The notes under the pieces were generated by a model. The model was given only the letters and a program-made list of their open reading frames with translations, had not been told where the DNA came from and made no database searches. A DNA stretch of 6,893 nucleotides from JAAGZL01 sp964628835. GTDB lineage: Bacteria; Pseudomonadota; Gammaproteobacteria; Chromatiales; Chromatiaceae. The stretch spans positions 1-6,893 of the forward strand of contig CAZVME010000112.1 in NCBI GenBank assembly GCA_964628835.1, written 5' to 3'. Each line of letters begins with the position of its first letter. The stretch's first letter is position 1. The translations under genes and the position numbers were made by a program. Positions 1-6,317 of the stretch are shown here, in pieces.

Positions 1-177
1 CCTGAGATGTCGCTAGATGTGGAGATTGGACGCAGTGAGAATATTGAGCTGCGCCGGTTTCGGCGGCCAGTACCGTTCCGCACTATCGGCCTGGTGTGGA
101 GAAAATCGACCCCGAGGAAGGGGGATTTTCATCTTATCGGTAAGAGCTTTTCCCAGCTGCACAATTCTATGAAATAA
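1..177 (+). CDS. LysR-family regulator (OxyR-like), C-terminal fragment
   Basis: The first 58 codons of frame 1, open from base 1, end at TAA (175-177). They encode the tail of a protein whose start lies outside the window. The stretch FRTIGLVWRKSTPRKGDF (residues 26-43 of the fragment) resembles the last beta strand and helix of the effector-binding domain of LysR-type regulators, in particular OxyR-like proteins, which have R-T-I-G/A-L-V-[WY]-R at this place. Such proteins are cytoplasmic DNA-binding regulators; OxyR senses peroxide through cysteines that would lie upstream and cannot be seen here. The gene converges on the persulfide dioxygenase gene with only 8 bases between stop codons. 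LysR family membership is fairly secure, while the OxyR assignment is tentative because only the tail is present. Confidence 0.72.
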   Translation, partial: PEMSLDVEIGRSENIELRRFRRPVPFRTIGLVWRKSTPRKGDFHLIGKSFSQLHNSMK

Positions 178-185
178 GGAGAGGT

Positions 186-884
186 CTAGCTGGGTGTGTC
201 TGGCACCAGGCCACACTCTAGGTTGCTGGGAATAGCTATGTCCATAAGCTTGGGGTTTTCCAGTACCAGTCCGTTCATCAGCTCCACATACTCCTGCTCT
301 GAGTCCACCTGGAGCCGTGGATTGTGCTGCTTCTCTTCACCTATAGTGCTGACGGTCATGCCGTTGTAGTCGTGGGCCGGATATACCAGAGTGTCCTCCG
401 GGAGCTTTAACAGCTTGTGGAATATGCTGTGGTACTGGGCGGCGGGGTCCCCATTTTGAAAATCGGTGCGGCCGGTGCCTCTTATCAGCAGGGTGTCGCC
501 AGTGAGAATCCGGTTCCCCAGATGGAAGGAGTAGGAGTCATCGGTGTGTCCCGGAGTGTAGATGACATCCATGCTGATATCTCCAGCCTTGAGCTGCTCT
601 CCCTCGCGCACCTTGTAGTTGACGCAATCGGCCTTGGTATGTTCTCCCATAACCACGGCGCACAGGGTCTCGTCGCGCAGGGTGCCCAGCCCGGTAACGT
701 GATCGGCATGGATGTGGGTGTCAATGGCAATCACCAGTCCCACCCCCAACTCATCCAGAAGTTGCAGATATTGTGGTACGTGGGTGATTACCGGGTCCAC
801 CAGGATCGCCTCTCCGGATTCACGTTGTGCAATCAGGTAGGTGTAGGTACTGGATTCCAGGTCGAACATCTGGCGGAAGATCAT
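186..884 (-). CDS. ETHE1-type persulfide dioxygenase (MBL fold)
   Basis: Predicted iron(II)-dependent persulfide (sulfur) dioxygenase, which oxidises glutathione persulfide to sulfite and glutathione in the cytoplasm. With the start at 884 the protein has 232 residues. The metallo-beta-lactamase motif THIHADH is at 56-62 (H57, H59, D61, H62), followed by TPGHT with H113, GDTLLIRGTGRTDFQ beginning at G129 with D130, and YPAHDYNG with H171. By analogy with human ETHE1, H57, H113 and D130 are the expected iron ligands. The GRTDFQ and AHDYNG blocks, and the tail NPRL...IPSNLECG, separate this subfamily from glyoxalase II. There is no fused rhodanese domain. An in-frame ATG at 917 would add 11 residues. 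The 884 start is preferred because the family typically begins M-I-F-R-Q-[LM]-F-D, but neither start has a strong Shine-Dalgarno sequence. The gene diverges from the TPR gene and converges on the LysR-type gene. Function is confident; the start is less so. Confidence 0.9.
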   Translation of the reverse strand: MIFRQMFDLESSTYTYLIAQRESGEAILVDPVITHVPQYLQLLDELGVGLVIAIDTHIHADHVTGLGTLRDETLCAVVMGEHTKADCVNYKVREGEQLKAGDISMDVIYTPGHTDDSYSFHLGNRILTGDTLLIRGTGRTDFQNGDPAAQYHSIFHKLLKLPEDTLVYPAHDYNGMTVSTIGEEKQHNPRLQVDSEQEYVELMNGLVLENPKLMDIAIPSNLECGLVPDTPS

Positions 885-961
885 GGTTGTATGTGGCCTG
901 TGTTGAGTAAAAGTCATCGTTTCGAGTTCGATGGGAATTAACCCCTCTCCCTCATCATTTC

Positions 962-988
962 AGTATAAAAATACCATGGACACTTCAA
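962..988 (-). promoter_or_regulatory. Possible promoter of the persulfide dioxygenase gene
   Basis: Read on the - strand, TTGAAG (988-983) and TATACT (967-962) resemble -35 and -10 boxes. The 15-base spacer is shorter than the ideal 17. TGTTGA (990-985) would give a 17-base spacer but is a poorer match. Transcription would begin near 955, giving a leader of about 40 bases to the 917 ATG or about 70 to the 884 ATG. The call rests on motif resemblance and the divergent layout alone. Confidence 0.3.
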
Positions 989-1026
989 CATACAAAGTAA
1001 CAGCAATTTCTCGTTCATTTCACTAC

Positions 1027-1032
1027 TATAAT
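1027..1032 (+). promoter_or_regulatory. Possible -10 box of the TPR gene
   Basis: A perfect TATAAT lies 15 bases before the TPR start codon. No convincing -35 box sits 16-18 bases upstream (CAATTT at 1004-1009 is the nearest). If used, transcription would start near 1039, exactly at the Shine-Dalgarno sequence, leaving a leader of only about 9 bases. An activator-dependent promoter or a chance match are both possible. Confidence 0.28.
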
Positions 1033-1038
1033 TAGTGC

Positions 1039-1043
1039 GGAGG
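1039..1043 (+). promoter_or_regulatory. Ribosome binding site of the TPR gene
   Basis: GGAGG stands four bases before the ATG at 1048. The spacing is slightly short but usable, and it supports this start over any internal one. Confidence 0.7.
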
Positions 1044-1047
1044 GCAC

Positions 1048-1359
1048 ATGCTGAATGAACTGCTTAAACTGCTGGAGAAAGGGCCTGACAATGCGCTGCT
1101 GCGCCTGGGTATAGCTGAGGCCTATCTGAAACTACATGAGGCAGATCAGGCGTTGGTGCATCTGGAAAAGGCGGTGGAGCTTGATCCAAGGTACTCGGCG
1201 GCCTGGAAACTCTACGGTAAAACCCTGCTTCAGAGCGGGGATATTGGTCGTGCTGAAACTGCTCTGGAAAAGGGTATACGTGTGGCGACCGATAAGGGGG
1301 ATATTCAGGCGGTGAAGGAGATGAATGTGTTCCTTAAACGTCTGCGCAAAGGTGTATGA
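1048..1359 (+). CDS. Small two-repeat TPR protein
   Basis: A 103-residue protein made almost wholly of tetratricopeptide repeats, helix-turn-helix units that usually bind other proteins. Repeat 1 covers about residues 15-48 (LGIAEAYLKLHEADQALVHL followed by EKAVELDP). Repeat 2 covers about 49-85 (AAWKLYGKTLLQSGDIGRAE). Both show the canonical pattern of W/L, G/A, Y, G and A positions. A short leading helix (1-12) and a basic closing helix (87-103, ending KRLRKGV) cap the array. No signal peptide or membrane segment is visible, so a cytoplasmic adaptor role is likely, but the partner is unknown. GGAGG at 1039-1043 supports the ATG. The gene diverges from the persulfide dioxygenase gene, and an inverted-repeat element begins one base after its TGA. 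Family membership is secure; the biological role is not known. Confidence 0.85.
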   Translation: MLNELLKLLEKGPDNALLRLGIAEAYLKLHEADQALVHLEKAVELDPRYSAAWKLYGKTLLQSGDIGRAETALEKGIRVATDKGDIQAVKEMNVFLKRLRKGV

Positions 1360-1360
1360 C

Positions 1361-1462
1361 TATTAATCCGGCAACCTTATAGGTGATGTTCAGCTGTCTT
1401 TTGATTATTCAATAAGTCAGGGACTTCAAGAAAACGCCACCTATAAGGTTGCCGGGCTAATA
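1361..1462. repeat. 102-base inverted-repeat element (MITE-like or long hairpin)
   Basis: Arms 1361-1385 and 1438-1462 are reverse complements at 23 of 25 positions. The inner 18 bases, CCGGCAACCTTATAGGTG at 1368-1385, pair perfectly with 1438-1455. The two imperfect positions are a G-T wobble (1367/1456) and an A-C mismatch (1366/1457). The outer ends are both TA. The 52-base centre (1386-1437) has no ORF. There is no T-run beyond either arm, so it is not a standard intrinsic terminator. It could be a non-autonomous mobile element (MITE), an extragenic palindrome, or a structured 3' end of the TPR transcript. The inverted repeat itself is certain; its nature is not. Confidence 0.8.
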
Positions 1463-1625
1463 CCACCACAATTCACTTGTTATTTCACAGTGTTACCAAT
1501 GCTGTCCACTCATAATGGAGGAGTATAAACTACACTTTACAAGTGAGGCTTACTGAGAAGTAAAAAATAAGCACAGGTGTGGCGTGAACTATCAAATCTA
1601 AGGCCACATTAGCACCTGAATTAGT
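1463..1625 (+). other. Leader region upstream of the ferritin-like gene
   Basis: This stretch between the inverted-repeat element and the ferritin-like gene's ribosome binding site has no convincing coding capacity. It holds an 8-base inverted pair, TCACTTGT (1473-1480) and ACAAGTGA (1539-1546), a weak -35-like TTTACA (1536-1541) followed at a poor spacing by TAAAAA (1561-1566), and the bulged hairpin described separately at 1574-1618. No strong sigma-70 promoter is visible, although one is expected somewhere here for the downstream genes. Confidence 0.35.
1574..1618 (+). promoter_or_regulatory. Candidate 5'-leader hairpin before the ferritin-like gene
   Basis: The left arm CAGGTGTGGC (1574-1583) is continuous. 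The right arm is split into GCCACA (1603-1608) and CCTG (1615-1618) by a six-base bulge. This gives 10 base pairs around a 19-base loop. The structure ends 7 bases before the Shine-Dalgarno sequence, so it could affect translation or transcript stability. An alternative six-pair stem, CAGGTG/CACCTG, overlaps it. It matches no riboswitch known to me. Confidence 0.3.
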
Positions 1626-1631
1626 GAGGAG
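1626..1631 (+). promoter_or_regulatory. Ribosome binding site of the ferritin-like gene (decides a GTG start)
   Basis: GAGGAG lies eight bases before a GTG at 1640-1642. This ideal spacing fixes the non-ATG start. The next in-frame ATG falls at codon 10, inside the first helix of the diiron fold, and so would be too late. Confidence 0.75.
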
Positions 1632-1639
1632 AGTATAAA

Positions 1640-2122
1640 GTGAATATTATCGATTACGCCCTGCAGATGGAAAAGGACGGAGAGGCCTACTACCGCGAAT
1701 TGGCAGCGAAAGCTGGAAATGCCGTGATCAAACAGGTGTTTGATATTCTGGCCGATGCAGAAGCTGAGCACTATGAGACGTTTATGCAGATGAAGGAGAA
1801 TCAACCAGTATCCAGGGGTGAGGGTGATCACGTCTCCAGGATAAAAAACCTATTCACCGAGATGAAGACGCAGGGTGATCAGGATGCCGACTCAGAACAG
1901 ATTGCCGCCTATATCAAGGCGCGTGATGTTGAGAGGAAGAGTCAGAATACCTATCAGCAGAAGGCAGAAGAGATATCTGATCCAGAGCAGAAGAGCCTCT
2001 GTCTGCAGATTGCTGATGAGGAGGGAAAACACTACGTCATATTGGACAACCTTATAGAGTTTCTCCAGCACCCAGATACATGGGTGGAAGATGCCGAGTG
2101 GCGCAATATGGAAGATTATTGA
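1640..2122 (+). CDS. Rubrerythrin-like diiron (ferritin-like) protein
   Basis: A 160-residue four-helix-bundle protein of the ferritin-like/rubrerythrin superfamily, without the C-terminal rubredoxin domain (no CxxC pair; the only cysteine is C121). Candidate iron ligands fall in the expected order: E11 or E15 in helix 1 (MEKDGEAYYREL, from 10), E41 and H44 in helix 2 (ExxH in DAEAEHYE), E98 in helix 3 (VERKSQNTY), and E128 and H131 in helix 4 (ExxH in DEEGKHY). The acidic, aromatic tail (DTWVEDAEWRNMEDY) recurs in this subfamily. Relatives are linked to peroxide reduction or iron handling, but the exact activity here is unknown. It is a cytoplasmic protein with no signal peptide. It starts with GTG behind a good Shine-Dalgarno sequence and lies 31 bases upstream of acnA on the same strand, so co-transcription is likely. 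Confidence 0.85.
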   Translation: MNIIDYALQMEKDGEAYYRELAAKAGNAVIKQVFDILADAEAEHYETFMQMKENQPVSRGEGDHVSRIKNLFTEMKTQGDQDADSEQIAAYIKARDVERKSQNTYQQKAEEISDPEQKSLCLQIADEEGKHYVILDNLIEFLQHPDTWVEDAEWRNMEDY

Positions 2123-2140
2123 AGTTGCACCGGATATATA

Positions 2141-2146
2141 TAAGGT
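2141..2146 (+). promoter_or_regulatory. Ribosome binding site fixing the acnA start
   Basis: TAAGGT, part of the anti-16S consensus, sits eight bases before the ATG at 2154. It supports that start over the longer in-frame ATG at 2091, which lies inside the upstream gene and has no such site. Confidence 0.6.
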
Positions 2147-2153
2147 CACCGCA

Positions 2154-4826
2154 ATGAACAACAGCTTCAATGCCAGAACTGCCCTAAGTGTTGCTGGGAC
2201 AGAGTATGAGATATTCAGTCTTCTAGCCATGGAGTCAGATTTTCAGATCTCCCGCTTACCATTTTCTCTGAAGATTTTGTTAGAAAATCTACTCCGGCTA
2301 GAGGATGGGGTGGATGTTACGCGAGGTGATATTGAGTCCCTGGCCAACTGGAACCCGCAGGCGCAACCGGACCGGGAGATCTCCTTTACGCCGGCGCGGG
2401 TGGTTCTACAGGACTTTACCGGAGTACCAGCGGTGGTGGATTTGGCTGCAATGCGTGAGGCCATGGTAGACCTGGGTGGTGATCCAGAGAAGATCAATCC
2501 ACTCTCGCCAGTTGACCTGGTAATTGATCACTCGGTGCAGGTAGATGCCTTCAAGACCGCAGATGCGCTGGACCTAAACACCAGGATCGAGTTTGAGCGC
2601 AACCAGGAACGCTATGCGTTTCTACGTTGGGGACAGCAGACATTCTCCAACTTTAGAGTGGTGCCTCCCGGCACTGGCATAGTGCATCAGGTAAACCTGG
2701 AATACTTGGCGCCAGTTGTGTTTACCCGGGAGCAGGGTGGGGTCAATCAGGCTTATCCAGATACCCTGGTGGGTACTGACTCGCATACTACTATGATCAA
2801 CGGAATCGGTGTCCTGGGGTGGGGTGTTGGCGGCATTGAGGCAGAAGCTGGCATGCTGGGACAACCCATAAGCATGCTTATACCCCAGGTGGTTGGGTTT
2901 CGTCTAACAGGTGAGCTGACCGAAGGGGTTACCGCAACTGACCTGGTGCTGACAGTAACTCAGACGCTGCGTAGTCATGGGGTGGTGGGGAAGTTTGTGG
3001 AGTTTTTTGGCGATGGTCTGGACCATCTGCCACTCACCGACCGGGCAACCATTGCCAATATGGCTCCTGAGTACGGGGCAACCTGCGGCATCTTCCCCAT
3101 AGACGATGAGACGCTGCGCTACTTGGAGCTTAGTGGAAGAACCGCAGAGCAGGTGGCGTTGGTAGAGGCATACGCCAGAGCCCAAGGCATGTTCCGTAAG
3201 CCGGGTGCCTTAGAAGCAGAATATAGTGATGTCCTGGAGTTGGATCTCTCCACAGTGGCGCCATGTCTGTCAGGACCAAAACTGCCACAGGACCGTATTC
3301 CTCTAAGCGTGTCTAAGGCCTCCTATGAGACGTCGGTTGACCAGTTTCGTAAAGATGGCGCCAGCGCCAGCCCGGATGGGGTTAAGGTCAACTACTCAGG
3401 TGAAAACTTCAAACTGAATGATGGGGCTGTGGTGATTGCTGCGATCACCTCATGCACCAATACATCAAATCCGTCGGTAATGGTGGCGGCGGGGCTGTTG
3501 GCGCGTAAGGCGGTGGAGTTGGGGCTGACCAGCAAGCCCTGGGTAAAAACCAGCCTGGCCCCAGGCTCCCAGGTGGTTACAGATTATCTGAAGCAAGCAG
3601 GACTAATCAGCGATCTTGAAGCCCTTGGTTTCAGTGTGGTGGGGTACGGTTGCACCACCTGTATCGGTAACTCAGGGCCATTGCCAGAGCCCATTGCCGA
3701 GGCCATCCAGCAGGGTGGGCTGGTGACTACATCGGTGCTTTCGGGTAACCGTAACTTTGAAGGACGCATCCATCCCCATGTGAAGATGAATTATCTGGCG
3801 TCACCCCCCCTGGTGGTTGCCTATGCCCTGGCCGGAACCATGGATATCGATCTGCAGATGGAGCCACTGGGAACCGGGAGTGATGGGCAGCCAGTATATC
3901 TGAGTGATGTCTGGCCCAACAGTCATGAGGTGCAGGCCATAATCCAGAGCAGTATAAACTCCGATATGTTTCGCAACGCCTACGACAGGGTGTTTTCTGG
4001 AGATGACCGCTGGCAGGCGTTGGATGCAGTTGTCTCCCAGCGTTACCACTGGGACCAGGACTCAACCTATATACGCAAGCCCAGCTACTTTGATGGTATG
4101 AGCCAGGAGCCAGAAGCAGTAGAAGCGATAACCGGCGCCAGGGTATTGGCGCTGCTGGGTGAGAGTGTGACCACAGATCACATTTCACCTGCCGGCGCCA
4201 TCGCTGAGGAGAGCCCGGCTGGTGAATATCTGATTGCTCATGGTATCCAGCGTATGGATTTTAACAGCTATGGTTCCAGACGCGGCAATCATGAGGTGAT
4301 GATGCGTGGCACCTTCGCCAATATACGTCTGCGTAATCTGCTGGCTCCCGGTACTGAGGGTGGTTGGACCCGGCATCAGCCCAGTGGTGACGAGATGTTT
4401 ATCTTCGATGCTGCCAAGTGCTACCTGGAAGAAGGAACGCCATTGGTGGTTCTGGCGGGTAAGGAGTATGGAACTGGATCATCCCGGGACTGGGCTGCCA
4501 AGGGTACGCGTCTGCTGGGAGTAAAGGCGGTTATTGCCAAAAGCTATGAGCGCATCCATCGCTCCAATCTGGTGGGCATGGGGGTGCTTCCGTTGCAGTT
4601 CATGCAGGGTGAAGGTGTGGATAGTCTGGGGTTGGACGGCACTGAACTCTACGATGTCGAGGATGCCAGCCGCGACTCTAAACAGCTTGCAGTTACAGCC
4701 ACCAGAGTTGATGGCAGCAGCATCAGTTTCCAGGTCAGTGTACGGATTGATACACCCAAAGAGTGGGACTACTTTATGCACGGTGGCATCCTGCACTATG
4801 TATTGCGCAGGCTTGCCAGCGAATAG
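2154..4826 (+). CDS. acnA: Aconitate hydratase A
   Basis: Aconitase, the [4Fe-4S] enzyme that interconverts citrate and isocitrate through cis-aconitate in the TCA cycle; it acts in the cytoplasm. It is 890 residues long, against 891 in E. coli AcnA. The three cluster cysteines are C434 (SCTNTSNPS) and C500 with C503 (GYGCTTCIGNSGPLPEP). Other landmarks are the N-terminal SFNART...RLPFSLKILLENLLR, QDFTGVPAVVDLAAMR (86-101), DSHTT (209-213), NRNFEGRIHPH (from 532), TTDHISPAGAI (from 673) and the swivel-domain GTGSSRD with S776, S777 and R778. Residues 1 to about 600 are the catalytic domains and about 670-830 the swivel domain. All key residues are present, with no frameshift. The start at 2154 is chosen from family alignment, length and the TAAGGT site. 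An extension to 2091 would overlap the upstream gene by 32 bases. Related IRP1-type and AcnD enzymes are alternatives, but length and motifs favour AcnA. Confidence 0.96.
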   Translation: MNNSFNARTALSVAGTEYEIFSLLAMESDFQISRLPFSLKILLENLLRLEDGVDVTRGDIESLANWNPQAQPDREISFTPARVVLQDFTGVPAVVDLAAMREAMVDLGGDPEKINPLSPVDLVIDHSVQVDAFKTADALDLNTRIEFERNQERYAFLRWGQQTFSNFRVVPPGTGIVHQVNLEYLAPVVFTREQGGVNQAYPDTLVGTDSHTTMINGIGVLGWGVGGIEAEAGMLGQPISMLIPQVVGFRLTGELTEGVTATDLVLTVTQTLRSHGVVGKFVEFFGDGLDHLPLTDRATIANMAPEYGATCGIFPIDDETLRYLELSGRTAEQVALVEAYARAQGMFRKPGALEAEYSDVLELDLSTVAPCLSGPKLPQDRIPLSVSKASYETSVDQFRKDGASASPDGVKVNYSGENFKLNDGAVVIAAITSCTNTSNPSVMVAAGLLARKAVELGLTSKPWVKTSLAPGSQVVTDYLKQAGLISDLEALGFSVVGYGCTTCIGNSGPLPEPIAEAIQQGGLVTTSVLSGNRNFEGRIHPHVKMNYLASPPLVVAYALAGTMDIDLQMEPLGTGSDGQPVYLSDVWPNSHEVQAIIQSSINSDMFRNAYDRVFSGDDRWQALDAVVSQRYHWDQDSTYIRKPSYFDGMSQEPEAVEAITGARVLALLGESVTTDHISPAGAIAEESPAGEYLIAHGIQRMDFNSYGSRRGNHEVMMRGTFANIRLRNLLAPGTEGGWTRHQPSGDEMFIFDAAKCYLEEGTPLVVLAGKEYGTGSSRDWAAKGTRLLGVKAVIAKSYERIHRSNLVGMGVLPLQFMQGEGVDSLGLDGTELYDVEDASRDSKQLAVTATRVDGSSISFQVSVRIDTPKEWDYFMHGGILHYVLRRLASE

Positions 4827-4868
4827 ACCCTGTTACAGCCAATACCTTAAACCACCCGGATAACTGCC

Positions 4869-6254
4869 ATGACAGATAGCAAGTATCGTTTGGTCACAGA
4901 CAGCATGGGTGAACTTGAGGTCCCGGCAGAAGCCTTGTATGGGGCGCAGACCCAACGGGCGGTGGACAACTTTCCGTCCAGTGGCCTACGTCTGCCGTCA
5001 CAATTCATTCATGCGGTCGCCATGATCAAAAAGGCAGCGGCCGAGGTGAATGCAGAGCTGGGGCTGTTGTCCTGTGACGTGGCAGCAGTCGTAGTAGATG
5101 CCGCTGAAGCAGTCATGGCAGGTGAGTACCCGGAGCAGTTTCCGGTGGATCTGTTTCAGACCGGATCCGGCACCAGCAGCAACATGAACCTGAATGAAGT
5201 GCTGGCGACTATTGCCAGTGAATCTGGTCAGGAAGTTAGCCCCAATGACCATGTAAATTTGGGGCAGAGCAGTAACGATGTTATCCCCACAGCTATCCAC
5301 TTGAGTGCAGCTATTGTCATTGCGCGTGAGCTGGTCCCAGCCCTGGAACACCTAGCGGAGAACATAGAGCTGAAGGGTAGCGAGTTGCAGTCGGTGTGCA
5401 AGACCGGGCGCACCCATCTTATGGATGCCATGCCCATCCGCATGGATCAGGAGTTGTCGGCCTGGTCGGCACAGATTCGTAATGGTATTGAGCGTATCAA
5501 AGCGGCTGAGGTGCGTCTGCACCGGCTGGCGCAGGGTGGAACGGCGGTGGGAACCGGTATTAATACCCATCCAGAGTTTCCTGCCCGCATAGCCCGAAAA
5601 CTGAGCGAGTACACCGGACTGAAGCTGGAGCCCAATGCATCGCCATTCGAGGCATTGAGTTGTCAGGACGTGGCGGTGGAACTGTCTGGCCAGCTCAAGG
5701 TGATCGCCGTTAGCATTATGAAGATATCCAATGATCTGCGTTGGATGAATAGCGGGCCGTTGCATGGATTGGCTGAGATAGAGCTGCTCCCCATGCAGCC
5801 CGGATCCAGCATCATGCCGGGTAAGATAAACCCGGTAATCCCTGAGGCTAGCGCCATGATCGCTGCCCAGGTCATCGGTAATGACACCACCATCACCCTG
5901 GCGGGACAGTCTGGTAGTTTCCAACTTAACGTTATGTTGCCGCTGATCGCATACAACCTATTGCAGAGTATCGAGCTGCTTACCATCGCGTCCCGCCAGC
6001 TTGCGGACAAGGCCATCAAGGGGTTCAAGGTAAACCGGGATCAACTCACCCAGGTGTTGGCGCATAACCCAATGTTGGTGACGGCCCTGAACCCGATTAT
6101 CGGATACCTGAAGGCGGCCGAGATCGCCAAGCGCGCCTATGCTGAGGGCAGGCCTATTATCGAAGTGGCGCTAGAGGATACAGAGCTAAGCCGGGAGGAG
6201 TTGCAGCGCCTGCTGGACCCCATGGTCTCCACCTATGGTGGAATTCAGAAATAG
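4869..6254 (+). CDS. fumC: Class II fumarate hydratase
   Basis: Iron-independent homotetrameric fumarase of the aspartase/fumarase superfamily, hydrating fumarate to L-malate in the TCA cycle. The protein has 461 residues (E. coli FumC 467). Signature regions in order: GSGTSSNMNLNEVLA (99-113), SSNDV (134-138), the catalytic-base region GRTHLMDA (180-187, H183), GGTAVGTGINTHPEF (223-237) and the superfamily signature GSSIMPGKINP (312-322) with the catalytic serine loop at S313-S314. The C-terminus MLVTALNPIIGYLKAAEIAK (from 402) is typical. The position equal to the E. coli second-site histidine (H129) is serine here (S124), within SPNDHVN. Aspartase is a less likely reading, given the fumarase-like GSGTSSNMN and INTHPEF blocks. 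The gene lies 42 bases after acnA, with only a weak Shine-Dalgarno (CGGA, 4857-4860), which would fit translation on a shared message. Confidence 0.95.
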   Translation: MTDSKYRLVTDSMGELEVPAEALYGAQTQRAVDNFPSSGLRLPSQFIHAVAMIKKAAAEVNAELGLLSCDVAAVVVDAAEAVMAGEYPEQFPVDLFQTGSGTSSNMNLNEVLATIASESGQEVSPNDHVNLGQSSNDVIPTAIHLSAAIVIARELVPALEHLAENIELKGSELQSVCKTGRTHLMDAMPIRMDQELSAWSAQIRNGIERIKAAEVRLHRLAQGGTAVGTGINTHPEFPARIARKLSEYTGLKLEPNASPFEALSCQDVAVELSGQLKVIAVSIMKISNDLRWMNSGPLHGLAEIELLPMQPGSSIMPGKINPVIPEASAMIAAQVIGNDTTITLAGQSGSFQLNVMLPLIAYNLLQSIELLTIASRQLADKAIKGFKVNRDQLTQVLAHNPMLVTALNPIIGYLKAAEIAKRAYAEGRPIIEVALEDTELSREELQRLLDPMVSTYGGIQK

Positions 6255-6256
6255 CT

Positions 6257-6309
6257 CAGAGATTGTCCTGGTATAAGATCTCAGCCATTTAAGATCCTGG
6301 ACATCTCTG
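6257..6309. repeat. Inverted repeat between fumC and the downstream gene
   Basis: CAGAGAT-t-GTCC (6257-6268, with the t at 6264 unpaired) is complementary to GGACATCTCTG (6299-6309). This makes an 11-pair stem with one bulged base, beginning two bases after the fumC stop codon. The 30-base loop repeats TAAGATC (6274-6280 and 6290-6296). There is no T-run after it, so it is not a classic intrinsic terminator. It may protect the fumC transcript 3' end or modulate read-through. Confidence 0.5.
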
Positions 6310-6317
6310 CCGCAATT

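Noticed and set aside
13..216. 67-codon open frame on the - strand at the left edge
   Set aside because: It is the shadow of the regulator tail and overlaps the end of the dioxygenase gene; the opposite frame matches the LysR family.
417..941. 174-codon open frame on the + strand
   Set aside because: It lies antisense to the well-supported persulfide dioxygenase gene and shows no recognisable domain.
1361..1462. Reading the inverted-repeat element as a Rho-independent terminator
   Set aside because: The loop is 52 bases and neither strand has a T-run after the stem.
1515..1556. 13-residue ORF (MEEYKLHFTSEAY) in the leader of the ferritin-like gene
   Set aside because: It has no Shine-Dalgarno sequence and is too short to judge. 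Its GAGGAGTATAAA (1518-1529) resembles the real ribosome binding site region at 1626-1639, but the likeness covers only about 12 low-complexity bases.
2091..2153. Longer in-frame start for acnA, giving 911 residues
   Set aside because: It overlaps the upstream ferritin-like gene, adds 21 residues not expected of AcnA, and lacks a ribosome binding site. The ATG at 2154 has one and gives the family length.
3727..4188. 153-codon open frame on the - strand
   Set aside because: It is antisense within acnA, with a low-complexity composition typical of a shadow frame.
5352..5924. 190-codon open frame on the - strand
   Set aside because: It is antisense within fumC, whose sense frame carries all the fumarase signatures.
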